The notes: generated by a model not told the origin, from the letters alone. A stretch of 14,970 bases of DNA from Candidatus Caldarchaeum sp. (GCA_025054795.1 JANWZU010000055.1:1-14970), one strand, 5' to 3'; positions 1 to 7,060 are shown, counted from the stretch's first letter. A program made the numbers and translations.

Positions 1-630
1 AAACTCAACATGCGTGAAACCTAGGAAAGCTGGAAGTGCTACCTGAGCTGCTGCGATGGCTGGTATGCTCAGCAGGTAGCTGAGTCTGAGGGAGTCGAAC
101 AGCCCGAACCCTAGAATCAGGAAGGCAGCTATGGTCACTCCCGACCTGCTAATCCCAGGTATTATCGAGAGGCCTTGGACAAGTCCGACTATGACGGCGG
201 CTTGGTAGTTGACCTCCGTACGATTTGACTTCGCTTTTATTGTTTTGGAGAGGAGGGAGACACTTAGTATCAGCAGTCCTATCGAGATTGTGAAGAGGCT
301 GTCGGGGACGACGACCTGTCTCAAAAGGGTTAGGGCTGGTAATGCTGTCGCTGCAGAGGCTAAAGTGGCCAGCGTCAAGAACTTCAGAAGCTTTCTTCCC
401 TGTCCTTCTTCAAAAAGTCCCAAAACCATGGAAGCTAGGTCTCTACGAAAATAGAGGCATGCGGCCAGAAGCGTTCCGACGTGAAGCCATATCGATGTTC
501 CCAACGCACGCTCAAAGCTCTGCCCGTAAACTGTTTTGACGACAAGTGTCGTAAGCCCTTCGCTGCTAATCGGGAGCCATTCGGCTAGACCCTGCAGAAC
601 ACCCAGCAGCAGGGCGTCGAAAACGTTCAC
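1..630 (-). CDS. uppP: UppP/BacA-type undecaprenyl (polyprenyl) diphosphatase, C-terminus missing
   Basis: This integral membrane phosphatase family removes a phosphate from polyprenyl diphosphate so that the lipid carrier of cell-surface glycan synthesis can be reused. I translated the minus strand by hand: 210 codons run from a GTG at 630 off the window edge. The first signature, Q-G-L-A-E-W-L-P-I-S-S, is at about residues 13-23 and matches the (E/Q)xxxE motif. The second, P-G-I-S-R-S-G-V-T, is at about 158-166 and supplies the phosphate-binding Arg. Between them are several hydrophobic segments. The usual His after the first motif (SSxGH) is Leu here. An ATG two bases upstream runs straight into TGA, so GTG is the likely start. 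The family usually has about 260-280 residues, so roughly 50-70 are outside the window. In archaea the substrate may be a dolichyl-type lipid. Confidence 0.88.
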   Translation of the reverse strand, partial: MNVFDALLLGVLQGLAEWLPISSEGLTTLVVKTVYGQSFERALGTSIWLHVGTLLAACLYFRRDLASMVLGLFEEGQGRKLLKFLTLATLASAATALPALTLLRQVVVPDSLFTISIGLLILSVSLLSKTIKAKSNRTEVNYQAAVIVGLVQGLSIIPGISRSGVTIAAFLILGFGLFDSLRLSYLLSIPAIAAAQVALPAFLGFTHVEF

Positions 631-649
631 ATCGGTTGACGGGAAGGCT

Positions 650-666
650 GATATTTCACTTTAAAC
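650..666 (-). promoter_or_regulatory. Candidate TATA element for uppP
   Basis: Two AT-rich stretches lie upstream of the GTG start: the palindromic tttaaa at 660-665 and aaatatca (minus strand) at 649-656. Either would place a transcription start within about 10 nt of the uppP start codon. The assignment rests on spacing only. Confidence 0.3.
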
Positions 667-680
667 AGCGGCTCGAAACT

Positions 681-689
681 CTTAAAAAC
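681..689 (+). promoter_or_regulatory. TATA box of the BtuF-like gene
   Basis: The sequence cttaaaaac is centred about 27 nt upstream of the ATG at 712. This is the spacing from an archaeal TATA box to a transcription start at or next to the start codon, so the mRNA is probably leaderless. No Shine-Dalgarno sequence precedes the ATG. Confidence 0.5.
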
Positions 690-711
690 AGACCTACCTT
701 TCACTTTCTAG

Positions 712-1596
712 ATGAGGGTCGTTTCTCTCGTTCCAAGCGCAACCGACATCCTACAGGCTTTGGGAGCGTCCGACGAAGTCGTGGCCACTACTTACGCATG
801 CTCGTTGAACGGCAAGCCTGTTGTAGTGACCCCCCTGCTAAAAACGGACGGCCTTCCTTCGGTGGAGGTTGACAGGCTTGTCAGCTTAGCCAAGTCTTCA
901 GACAAGCCGCTCTACTACTTAGACGTGGAGACGATTAGGAGGCTGAGCCCAGACCTGATAGTGGCTCAGGGGGTTTGCGAGGTGTGCGCCGTCTCAACTA
1001 GGACATCTGAAGAAAAACTCCGTCAAATAGCGCCTGTAGTTGAGCTTAATCCGTCAGCTGTGAACGACATCTTAAACGACATAATTTTTCTGGGGAAACT
1101 TTTGAAAAGGGAACACGAAGCCCATGAAATAGTGGCAGGCATATCGGAAACCCTAAATTGGATAAGAAGGTCAACCGAATCACTGCCCAAACCTCGAGTG
1201 GCGTTTATGGAGTGGTTGTTTCCCCCCTTCTGCTCGGGACACTGGGTTCCCGAGCTGGTTGAGATCGCTGGAGGCGTTGACTTGGGGGTTAAAGGAGTTC
1301 ACTCAAGAAGGGTTGAACCAAGTGAGATAATGGAACACGGGCCTGAAATATTGATAGCGGGGCCGTGCGGATACGGTCTAGACAGAAGCTATGAAGAGCT
1401 GCGTCAATTCCTGCAACAGCCGTGGACCGCTTGCTTGAAAGCCGTTCAGCAGAAAAATCTATACGCCGTCGACGCAGACAGATATTTTAGCAGACACGGC
1501 CCACAGATAGCTCAGGCGGCCCTAGTACTCGCCGAAATAATCCACCCTGAGAAGTTTAGCGGCAAAGCACCTGAAAAATCTTTCAAAAAATATTAG
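712..1596 (+). CDS. BtuF-like cobalamin/metal-chelate-binding protein without signal peptide
   Basis: The 294-residue protein belongs to the BtuF/FepB helical-backbone metal-receptor family (COG0614-like), whose classic members deliver vitamin B12 or iron chelates to ABC importers. Recognisable parts are the N-terminal V-S-L-V-P-S-A-T-D (residues 4-12), a G-V-C-E-V-C-A-V-S segment with Cys89 and Cys92, the ligand-site-like stretch at 168-181 (W-L-F-P-P-F-C-S-G-H-W-V-P-E), A-G-G at 186-188, and G-P-C-G at 217-220. No signal peptide or lipobox is present: the family fold starts at residue 3 and an in-frame TAG (709-711) directly precedes the ATG, so no upstream extension is possible. No permease or ATPase gene is nearby. 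It may be a cytosolic cobamide- or metal-binding protein; I recall signal-less relatives with the paired-Cys motif in other prokaryotes. The true ligand is unknown. Confidence 0.85.
   Translation: MRVVSLVPSATDILQALGASDEVVATTYACSLNGKPVVVTPLLKTDGLPSVEVDRLVSLAKSSDKPLYYLDVETIRRLSPDLIVAQGVCEVCAVSTRTSEEKLRQIAPVVELNPSAVNDILNDIIFLGKLLKREHEAHEIVAGISETLNWIRRSTESLPKPRVAFMEWLFPPFCSGHWVPELVEIAGGVDLGVKGVHSRRVEPSEIMEHGPEILIAGPCGYGLDRSYEELRQFLQQPWTACLKAVQQKNLYAVDADRYFSRHGPQIAQAALVLAEIIHPEKFSGKAPEKSFKKY
1574..1590 (-). terminator. Candidate U-tract terminator of the ESCRT-III gene
   Basis: On the minus strand, just past the ESCRT-III stop, there is a run of six T (complement of 1585-1590) followed by a run of five T (complement of 1574-1578). 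Archaeal RNA polymerase commonly terminates at such T-rich tracts without a hairpin. The tracts lie inside the last codons of the convergent BtuF-like gene. Confidence 0.4.
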
Positions 1597-1611
1597 GAGA
1601 GATTATGGTTT

Positions 1612-2232
1612 TCAGTCGAGCTTTTGAGCCGTCGTCTCCAGATGCTGGTAGGTCTCGGGCAGTTCTGGGAAGTGGCTCTTCATCCTCTGAGCAGCGACTT
1701 CAGCAGCCTCCTCCATAATCTTCTGGGCCTCGGGGTCGCTTACAGACACGTAGACGCTGCCTCCTGTCACGTTGCCGGCCTCGATTATGATGCTCTCCAG
1801 CATCTCATCAACCCTCTTCAAGCTGTGCGCCACCTCAGGAACGATGCCTGAGATCTCGTGCTGAACCTGCTTGATTATCTGCGTCGCTGGCCCGAGAACA
1901 TGCATGACGTCTCCGAACTCCTTCACAGTCTCAAGCCTAAGCACAACCTTGTCTAGGGACATATGGCTGGCCAGCAGGGTTCTGGTCATCTTTCGGAGCT
2001 GGGCGATCTCGTTGGCGTATATCGTGGCTCTTGCCGTGTCCTTCTCCTGTTCAGCTCTTACACACTGCTCGAAAAGCTCCTTACCCCTGTGCTTCAAACG
2101 ATCTATCGTCCGCTTCAACTTGTCGTTCTGAATCTTCAGCTGCGTCAGTATCTCCAGCATCCTGTCTTGGTAGTGTACCGGCGTCGCTTGGGTCGGTCTT
2201 TCGATGGGTTCTCTTCTCCAAGGCACTCGCAT
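1612..2232 (-). CDS. cdvB: ESCRT-III family protein (CdvB-like, Snf7 domain)
   Basis: The 206-residue protein resembles archaeal ESCRT-III/CdvB proteins, which polymerise on membranes and drive division or vesicle scission together with a Vps4-type ATPase. A basic N-terminus (MRVPWRREP) precedes a long helical hairpin from about residue 20 to 140 rich in Lys, Glu, Arg and Gln. A linker at about 156-165 and a C-terminal helix at about 168-186 follow. The tail then reads F-P-E-L-P (188-192), which resembles the proline-rich MIM2 motif that binds MIT domains of Vps4/CdvC. It lacks the C-terminal winged helix that Sulfolobus CdvB uses to bind CdvA, so it is closer to a short paralogue (CdvB1/B2-like). 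The ATG is preceded by gaggt with a 7-nt spacer. It lies 105 bp downstream of cdc48 and has its own TATA box. No CdvA or CdvC is in the window. Confidence 0.85.
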   Translation of the reverse strand: MRVPWRREPIERPTQATPVHYQDRMLEILTQLKIQNDKLKRTIDRLKHRGKELFEQCVRAEQEKDTARATIYANEIAQLRKMTRTLLASHMSLDKVVLRLETVKEFGDVMHVLGPATQIIKQVQHEISGIVPEVAHSLKRVDEMLESIIIEAGNVTGGSVYVSVSDPEAQKIMEEAAEVAAQRMKSHFPELPETYQHLETTAQKLD

Positions 2233-2263
2233 TTTCTGTACCTCGAATGCTCTGCTGGGTTCG

Positions 2264-2273
2264 GAATATTTAT
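2264..2273 (-). promoter_or_regulatory. TATA box of the ESCRT-III gene, with Shine-Dalgarno at 2240-2244
   Basis: The minus strand reads ataaatattc, centred about 36 nt upstream of the ATG at 2232, predicting a leader of about 10 nt. That leader holds gaggt (complement of 2240-2244) 7 nt from the ATG. The gene can therefore be transcribed separately from the upstream cdc48. Confidence 0.5.
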
Positions 2274-2337
2274 CGCTTCAGGATGCGAGCTAGGCTCGGA
2301 CTATCTGGGCGATACCCATGTTATACCAGCGTAGTCT

Positions 2338-4509
2338 CTACCCGATGTATGCCATCGATTTTTTGAAGTTGCTCACTATTTTCTCGTACTCCGCCCTTTC
2401 TTCGACTCCGACGCTCGGCTTTATCTTGAGCAGAGCCTTCTCGAAGTGCGCCATCGAGACCCTCTGTGCGTTCAGGTTTTCTCTAGCGGCTAGCATCGCC
2501 GCCTCCCTGACGACTGCCTCGATGTCCGCACCTGTGTATCCCTCGGTAATGGAGGCCAGAGCCTCCAAGTCAACGTCGACGTCGAGAGGCATTTCACGTG
2601 TGTGTATCTTGAAGATCGCCAGCCTCGCTGATTTGTCGGGCGGCGGCACGTAGAGCACACGGTCAAACCTACCGGGACGTAGAAGAGCTGGGTCGAGTAT
2701 GTCGGGCCTGTTTGTGGCGCCCATGATCACAACACCCTTCAGAGACTGCATCCCATCCATCTCCGTCAAGAGCTGGTTGACTATCCTGTCTGTAACGCCT
2801 GCGTCGGTGTGGATACCTCTTCTCGGCGCTATCGAGTCAAGCTCGTCGAAGAAGATGATGCACGGCGCTGTTTCACGGGCCTTCCTGAAAATTTCCCTAA
2901 CAGCCTTCTCAGATTCACCGACCCATTTCGAAAGAACCTCAGGGCCCTTGACGCTTATGAAGTTCGCCTGACTCTCCGTGGCCACGGCCTTAGCCAGAAG
3001 CGTCTTACCGGTTCCCGGAGGGCCGTAGAGGAGAATGCCTCGTGGAGGTCTTATACCCAGCCGCTTGAAGACATCCGGATATTTTAGAGGCCATTCGACG
3101 GCCTCCCTGAGCTCCTGCTTTACAGACTCCAGCCCGCCGATCTCATCCCACTTGACGTTGGGAACCTCTAAAACAACCTCACGCAGAGCAGAGGGCTGAA
3201 TGGTCTTCAACGCGTTGGCGAAATCTTCCCTAGTCACCTTTATCTTCTCCAGAACGTCAGCTGGAATTACTTCCTTTTCCAAGTCTATTTGAGGAAGGAA
3301 CCTTCTCAAGGCGTTCATAGCCGCCTCCCTTGTCAAGGCCGCTATGTCAGCTCCAACAAACCCATGAGTGATCTCAGCGAGCTCCTCCAAGTTTACATCA
3401 TCGGACAGCGGCATTCTACGTGTATGTATGAGCAGAATCTCCTTCCGTCCGTTCCTGTCGGGCACGCCGACCCTTATCTCACGGTCGAATCTTCCGGGCC
3501 TTCGCAAAGCAGGGTCTATGGCCTCTATACGGTTGGTGGCCCCTATGACGATAACCTGTCCTCGAGTCTTCAAACCATCCATCAACGTCAAAAGCTGTGA
3601 AACAACACGTCTCTCAACCTCTCCAGTGACCTCGCCCCTCTTAGGAGCTATGGCGTCGAGCTCGTCTATGAATATGATGGAGGGTGCGTTCTGCTCAGCC
3701 TCCTGAAACACCTCCCTCAGCCTGGCCTCGGACTCTCCGTAGAACTTGCTCATTATTTCGGGCCCGTTTATCGAGACGAAGTGGGCGCCTGTCTCGTTCG
3801 CTATTGCTTTGGCTATCAGCGTCTTCCCGGTCCCCGGAGGCCCGTAAAGTATCACGCCTTTGGGAGGCTCTATGCCCAGATGTTTGAAAAGCTCGGGATG
3901 CTTTAGCGGAAGCTCGATCATCTCCCTGATTCTCTGAAGCTCATCGTGCAGACCGCCTATGTCCTCGTAGGTCACCCCTGAAACTTCCTCAAGCCTCTTC
4001 GCAGGCGTCGTGCTTATCTCAACGACTGTTCCTTCGGTGACCATGACGATCGGTGAGGGGCTTGTGGAGCTAACCTTCAGCTCAACACCCATACCCAGCA
4101 CAGGAACTACTATGACGTCGCCCTTCGCCACAGGCATGTTTAGCAGCTGACTCCTCACGATCCTTCCGAAGTCGCCGACGAACGGCAGAGGCTCGAAAGG
4201 CGCCAGAACAATCTTGGTAGCCGGCTTGGCTGATGTCTTGGATATTCTAACATATTCTCCTACGCTTACGCCTGAGTTTCTCCTAATCTCTCCGTCGATT
4301 CTTATTATACCTTGGCCATCGTCCTCCCTGTAGGGTGGCCAGACTATCGCAACGGTCGTCCTTCTTCCCGTAATCTCTATCAGGTCGCCGGGGCTCAGCT
4401 CAATCTCCTTCATACCCAAGCTGTCAACCCTAGCTATCTTACGGCCTATGTCCCGCTGCCTAGCTTCAGCGACCCTTAGGCTAAGCTCTTTGCGCCTTAC
4501 TGAAGACAT
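2338..4509 (-). CDS. cdc48: Cdc48/VCP/VAT-type AAA+ ATPase
   Basis: The 723-residue protein is a full-length archaeal Cdc48 (p97/VAT), a hexameric cytosolic unfoldase that threads proteins through its pore, often feeding the proteasome. Residues 1-90 match the double-psi barrel of the N domain and 105-170 its second half. The D1 ring has Walker A G-P-P-G-T-G-K-T at 223-230, Walker B with D282/E283, pore loop K-F-Y-G at 255-258 and arginine fingers in R-R-P-G-R (336-340). D2 has Walker A at 496-503, Walker B around 551-556, pore loop K-W-V-G at 528-531 and R-P-G-R at 611-614. The protein ends Y-I-G, so it lacks the penultimate Tyr of an HbYX proteasome-docking tail. The N domain separates it from Vps4/CdvC, which has an MIT domain and a single AAA ring. 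ABCE1 lies 75 bp upstream and ESCRT-III 105 bp downstream, all on the same strand. Confidence 0.96.
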   Translation of the reverse strand: MSSVRRKELSLRVAEARQRDIGRKIARVDSLGMKEIELSPGDLIEITGRRTTVAIVWPPYREDDGQGIIRIDGEIRRNSGVSVGEYVRISKTSAKPATKIVLAPFEPLPFVGDFGRIVRSQLLNMPVAKGDVIVVPVLGMGVELKVSSTSPSPIVMVTEGTVVEISTTPAKRLEEVSGVTYEDIGGLHDELQRIREMIELPLKHPELFKHLGIEPPKGVILYGPPGTGKTLIAKAIANETGAHFVSINGPEIMSKFYGESEARLREVFQEAEQNAPSIIFIDELDAIAPKRGEVTGEVERRVVSQLLTLMDGLKTRGQVIVIGATNRIEAIDPALRRPGRFDREIRVGVPDRNGRKEILLIHTRRMPLSDDVNLEELAEITHGFVGADIAALTREAAMNALRRFLPQIDLEKEVIPADVLEKIKVTREDFANALKTIQPSALREVVLEVPNVKWDEIGGLESVKQELREAVEWPLKYPDVFKRLGIRPPRGILLYGPPGTGKTLLAKAVATESQANFISVKGPEVLSKWVGESEKAVREIFRKARETAPCIIFFDELDSIAPRRGIHTDAGVTDRIVNQLLTEMDGMQSLKGVVIMGATNRPDILDPALLRPGRFDRVLYVPPPDKSARLAIFKIHTREMPLDVDVDLEALASITEGYTGADIEAVVREAAMLAARENLNAQRVSMAHFEKALLKIKPSVGVEERAEYEKIVSNFKKSMAYIG

Positions 4510-4534
4510 CCTGTTCCAAACCTCTTTATGGTAG

Positions 4535-4543
4535 GTATAAAAC
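4535..4543 (-). promoter_or_regulatory. TATA box of cdc48
   Basis: The minus strand reads gttttatac, preceded by a purine-rich BRE-like gcaaa. It is centred about 30 nt upstream of the ATG at 4509, predicting a leader of only a few nucleotides. It is the strongest match to an archaeal BRE/TATA among the protein genes here. Confidence 0.6.
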
Positions 4544-4584
4544 TTTGCCCATAGTTTCCTCCCGCAAACACGGCTTAAACTTTT

Positions 4585-6372
4585 TTAGACCGCTGCATAA
4601 TAATACTCCCCGGAGGCTTTCTGAAGCATGTCAAGCTGAGACCCTTTCTTGTTTATTCGGGGACGCTTGGTTTCTTGGTCTCGGCGGAACGTTACGTCCA
4701 TGGATTTTAGGAATTTGTTGAACCCTGTTCGCAGGTCTGTAGGCGCATAGGCGTAGCCGGCTACCCCGGGTTGCCCGTCGAAGACCATGACAGCTGTTGA
4801 TGCAAAGTCGAGGACTGTGAAGTCATGCTCTATGAGCAGGACGTAAACATTCCTCTCCATCGCCATCCTCTTCAGAAGCTTTGCCATGTGGTATCTCTCC
4901 TCTACGTCGAGGAATGCGCTCGGCTCGTCCAAAACGTATATGTCGGCTTTTCTGGACAGGGCCTGTGCTACGACTACTTTCTGAAGCTCACCTCCGCTCA
5001 GTTCTTGGATGTTTTTGTTCAGGAGTTTGTCGAGCTTGAAGGGCTTTACGATTGTTGACTGGTAGTATGACGTTTCGATGTCCTCGGAGGCTTGTCTCAG
5101 ATATTCTTCGACGGTCATGTCCTCTGGCTGAGGATGCTGAGGCTTGTAGCTTACAGCCTTTGGGTCGAAGCTGTATCCCTCGTCTGTCTCCAGCCTTCCG
5201 GCAATTATGGAGGCGAAGGTGGTTTTACCGATGCCGTTCGGCCCCATCACGCCGACAACCTCTCCCCTCTTGACCCAGCCCTCTTCGACAGTAAGCTTGA
5301 AGCCGGGGAAGGTTTTCGTCATCGAGGGCCAAGACATCTTCTCAACATCGACTTCAGCCTCCCTTGTTGGAGGCTTAACCTGAAAGTCTATCTTCTCGTC
5401 CCTAAACCTAACGTTTTCGTCTGGAATGTAGCCTTCGATGAATATGTTGATGCCCTCCCTGACGCCGTAGGGGCCTGCGACAACACCGTAAACAGAAGGC
5501 TCGCCGTAGAAGAGGAAGACCGTGTCCGACAGGTAGTCCAACACAGCTAGGTCGTGGTCTGCCACAACAGCCTTGCGTTCCTCGCCGACAGCTTCCTTAA
5601 CAGCCTCCACCAACCTCAGCCTCTGCCGTATGTCCAGAAAGCTCGAGGGCTCGTCAAGGATGTACAGGTCTGACTTTCTCAAAAGGGAGGCAGCAACAGC
5701 CAGCCGCTGAAGCTCCCCTCCGCTCAAGTGGCCCACATCCCTGTCGGCGACGGCCTTCAGGTCGAGAGCTTCGACCATCCTAGCAGCTTCGTCGGGGGTA
5801 GCCAGCTTCTCCAAAACACCCCTTACAGTTCCTTTTACGACCTTCGGTATGTCGACTATGTTCTGAGGCTTGTAGGATACTTTCACAACACCTTTAGCGA
5901 CTTGGCTGAGATGTTCTTTGACGAGCGAAGCCCTCAAGAACTTAACGGCCTCCTCCCAGCTAGGCTTAGCCTCTAGGTTGCCGAAGTTGGGGACAAGCTG
6001 CCCTGCCAAGATCTTGATGGCCGTTGATTTCCCTATGCCGTTTTTCCCCAGCAGCCCTACAACTAACCCCTTCCTTGGGTATGGCAGTCTGAAAAGCTTG
6101 AAGCTGTTCACACCGTAGTGATGGATGACGTTTTCACGGAGCTCCGACGGCAGGTTGATAATGGTTATCGCTTCGAAGGGACATTTTCTAACGCATATGC
6201 CGCAGCTTATGCAGAGGGTTTCGCTTATTATCGGGAACCCGTCCCCACCCATCTTGATGGCTTCGATCTTGTTCCTAACGGGTGGGCAGTAGGTTATGCA
6301 GGGCCAGTTTCCACACTTCTTCGAATCGCAAAGCTCTCTGTCTAGAACCGCAACACGGTGGTCTGACTCCAT
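4585..6372 (-). CDS. abce1: ABCE1/Rli1 ribosome recycling ATPase
   Basis: The 595-residue protein is a complete ABCE1, the soluble twin-ABC ATPase that splits ribosomes after termination and works with aRF1/Pelota. The N-terminal Fe-S domain has two cysteine sets, C15/C20/C25/C29 and C54/C57/C60/C64. NBD1 has Walker A G-K-N-G-I-G-K-S-T (109-117), signature L-S-G-G-E (216-220), Walker B D240/E241 and H-loop His273. NBD2 has Walker A G-P-N-G-I-G-K-T-T (377-385), signature at 458-462, D482/E483 and His516. The C-terminal hinge region around 566-591 (R-P-R-I-N-K then G-E-Y-Y-Y) is typical. The ATG start gives the expected N-terminus just before the Fe-S domain and has aggtg (complement of 6379-6383) 6 nt upstream. 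The AK6 gene lies 81 bp upstream on the same strand. Confidence 0.97.
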   Translation of the reverse strand: MESDHRVAVLDRELCDSKKCGNWPCITYCPPVRNKIEAIKMGGDGFPIISETLCISCGICVRKCPFEAITIINLPSELRENVIHHYGVNSFKLFRLPYPRKGLVVGLLGKNGIGKSTAIKILAGQLVPNFGNLEAKPSWEEAVKFLRASLVKEHLSQVAKGVVKVSYKPQNIVDIPKVVKGTVRGVLEKLATPDEAARMVEALDLKAVADRDVGHLSGGELQRLAVAASLLRKSDLYILDEPSSFLDIRQRLRLVEAVKEAVGEERKAVVADHDLAVLDYLSDTVFLFYGEPSVYGVVAGPYGVREGINIFIEGYIPDENVRFRDEKIDFQVKPPTREAEVDVEKMSWPSMTKTFPGFKLTVEEGWVKRGEVVGVMGPNGIGKTTFASIIAGRLETDEGYSFDPKAVSYKPQHPQPEDMTVEEYLRQASEDIETSYYQSTIVKPFKLDKLLNKNIQELSGGELQKVVVAQALSRKADIYVLDEPSAFLDVEERYHMAKLLKRMAMERNVYVLLIEHDFTVLDFASTAVMVFDGQPGVAGYAYAPTDLRTGFNKFLKSMDVTFRRDQETKRPRINKKGSQLDMLQKASGEYYYAAV

Positions 6373-6423
6373 TCACAACACCTAGAGCTATTCTCAAAAC
6401 CGATTGAAGGACATTCTGACAAC

Positions 6424-6433
6424 GGATAAAAGG
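6424..6433 (-). promoter_or_regulatory. Weak candidate TATA box of abce1
   Basis: The minus strand reads ccttttatcc, about 56 nt upstream of the abce1 ATG, predicting a leader of about 30 nt that contains the Shine-Dalgarno sequence at 6379-6383. A second AT-rich element at 6441-6450 could serve instead. Read-through from AK6 is also possible. Confidence 0.3.
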
Positions 6434-6444
6434 CAAGGTGCTTT

Positions 6445-6449
6445 AAAAA
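6445..6449 (-). terminator. Short T-tract after the AK6 gene
   Basis: Five T in a row on the minus strand begin 5 nt past the AK6 stop codon. This is a short, weak candidate for an archaeal U-tract terminator and overlaps an AT-rich element that could instead be a TATA box for abce1. Confidence 0.2.
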
Positions 6450-6453
6450 TGTA

Positions 6454-7032
6454 TCAGAGACCTCTGCCTCTATACTTCGCAATAAAACTGAGAAGCTTTT
6501 CGAGCTCGTCCTCAGGAAGCTGCGTCAGCCAGTCGACGCGGTCTCCCTCATCAAACCCTTTAACAATCTTCACACACCTATCGACGATGTGCTCTACCTT
6601 CTTTCCCGAGGTGTCTAGCTGGAAGACTCTCCTTCGACCCAGCGATGAGACTGCTTCGGAATAAACAACGCCTAGAAACTCGGCCTCCACGTTCTCTGCT
6701 GTTTTAAGAGAACTGTATCCTCGTCGTTTGAGCCTAGTCGTCAAAGCCAAGGGGTTGAGCCGCAGCACGATGCATTTCACAGCAGCACCTTTTACCGGCG
6801 CAACGAAGTGGCTAGATAGAACGCAGTCGCCCCGAACCCTTCTCGGTATGAGCTTGGATACCTCCTTGGGGTTTACCGTCCATGCATCCCTAACCTCGTC
6901 GTACGACTCGACTAAACCTTCAGTCGTCAAGAGTTTCGGAAGGTCTATGAATTCGAAGCTGATGCTTCTCGCCAGCCTCCTTCCGACGGTTGACTTGCCT
7001 ACGCCGGGGGAACCAGCAACCCATATAATCAC
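6454..7032 (-). CDS. AK6/Fap7-type adenylate kinase-like NTPase
   Basis: The 192-residue P-loop protein matches archaeal members of the AK6/Fap7 family, which act as NMP kinase/ATPase factors in the last steps of small ribosomal subunit maturation, partly through ribosomal protein uS11. Evidence: Walker A A-G-S-P-G-V-G-K-S-T at residues 6-15, a L-S-S-H segment at about 72-75 in place of the eukaryotic NMP-site motif, and the family signature R-L-K-R-R-G-Y followed by E-N-V-E-A-E at about 99-118. The D-W-L element near residue 168 is also typical. The ATG at 7032 starts two residues before the first beta strand, as expected. The gene is divergent from archaemetzincin with only 31 bp between start codons and upstream of abce1. 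An ordinary adenylate kinase is less likely because the LID and NMP features of AdkA are not seen. Confidence 0.85.
   Translation of the reverse strand: MIIWVAGSPGVGKSTVGRRLARSISFEFIDLPKLLTTEGLVESYDEVRDAWTVNPKEVSKLIPRRVRGDCVLSSHFVAPVKGAAVKCIVLRLNPLALTTRLKRRGYSSLKTAENVEAEFLGVVYSEAVSSLGRRRVFQLDTSGKKVEHIVDRCVKIVKGFDEGDRVDWLTQLPEDELEKLLSFIAKYRGRGL
7023..7030 (+). promoter_or_regulatory. TATA box of the archaemetzincin gene, inside the AK6 coding start
   Basis: The sequence atataatc is centred about 37 nt upstream of the ATG at 7064 and predicts a start near 7053 with a leader of about 11 nt. It overlaps the first codons of the divergent AK6 gene, which begins at 7032. Confidence 0.45.
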
Positions 7033-7052
7033 GTCGACTTCACGTATTTGGT

Positions 7053-7060
7053 GTAATTAA
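7053..7060 (-). promoter_or_regulatory. TATA-like box of the AK6 gene
   Basis: The minus strand reads ttaattac, about 25 nt from the ATG at 7032, consistent with a leaderless AK6 transcript. It sits just before the ATG of the opposite gene at 7064, at or past that gene's expected transcription start. Confidence 0.35.

Noticed and set aside
15..29. ABCE1 first cluster with C-x4-C-x4-C-x3-C spacing (residues 15-29 of the protein at 4585-6372) as an unusual Fe-S site
   Set aside because: The extra residue compared with the human protein is, as far as I recall, also present in some euryarchaeal ABCE1 proteins, so it is ordinary family variation. The coordinates given here are residue numbers.
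209..539. Plus-strand open frames opposite uppP
   Set aside because: The minus strand here encodes a clear UppP with both family signatures, so the plus-strand frames are not genes.
2290..2337. Possible small RNA or hairpin (gggcgataccc) between cdc48 and the ESCRT-III gene
   Set aside because: Only a 3-bp stem is formed, there are no C/D or H/ACA box motifs and no separate promoter, so it is treated as 3' untranslated sequence of cdc48.
2338..4509. Reading the AAA ATPase next to ESCRT-III as CdvC/Vps4
   Set aside because: It has the Cdc48 N domain and two complete AAA rings; Vps4/CdvC has an MIT domain and a single ring.
5092..5550. Plus-strand open frame of 152 codons opposite abce1
   Set aside because: It is entirely antisense to a strongly conserved ABCE1 gene and its translation has no recognisable features.
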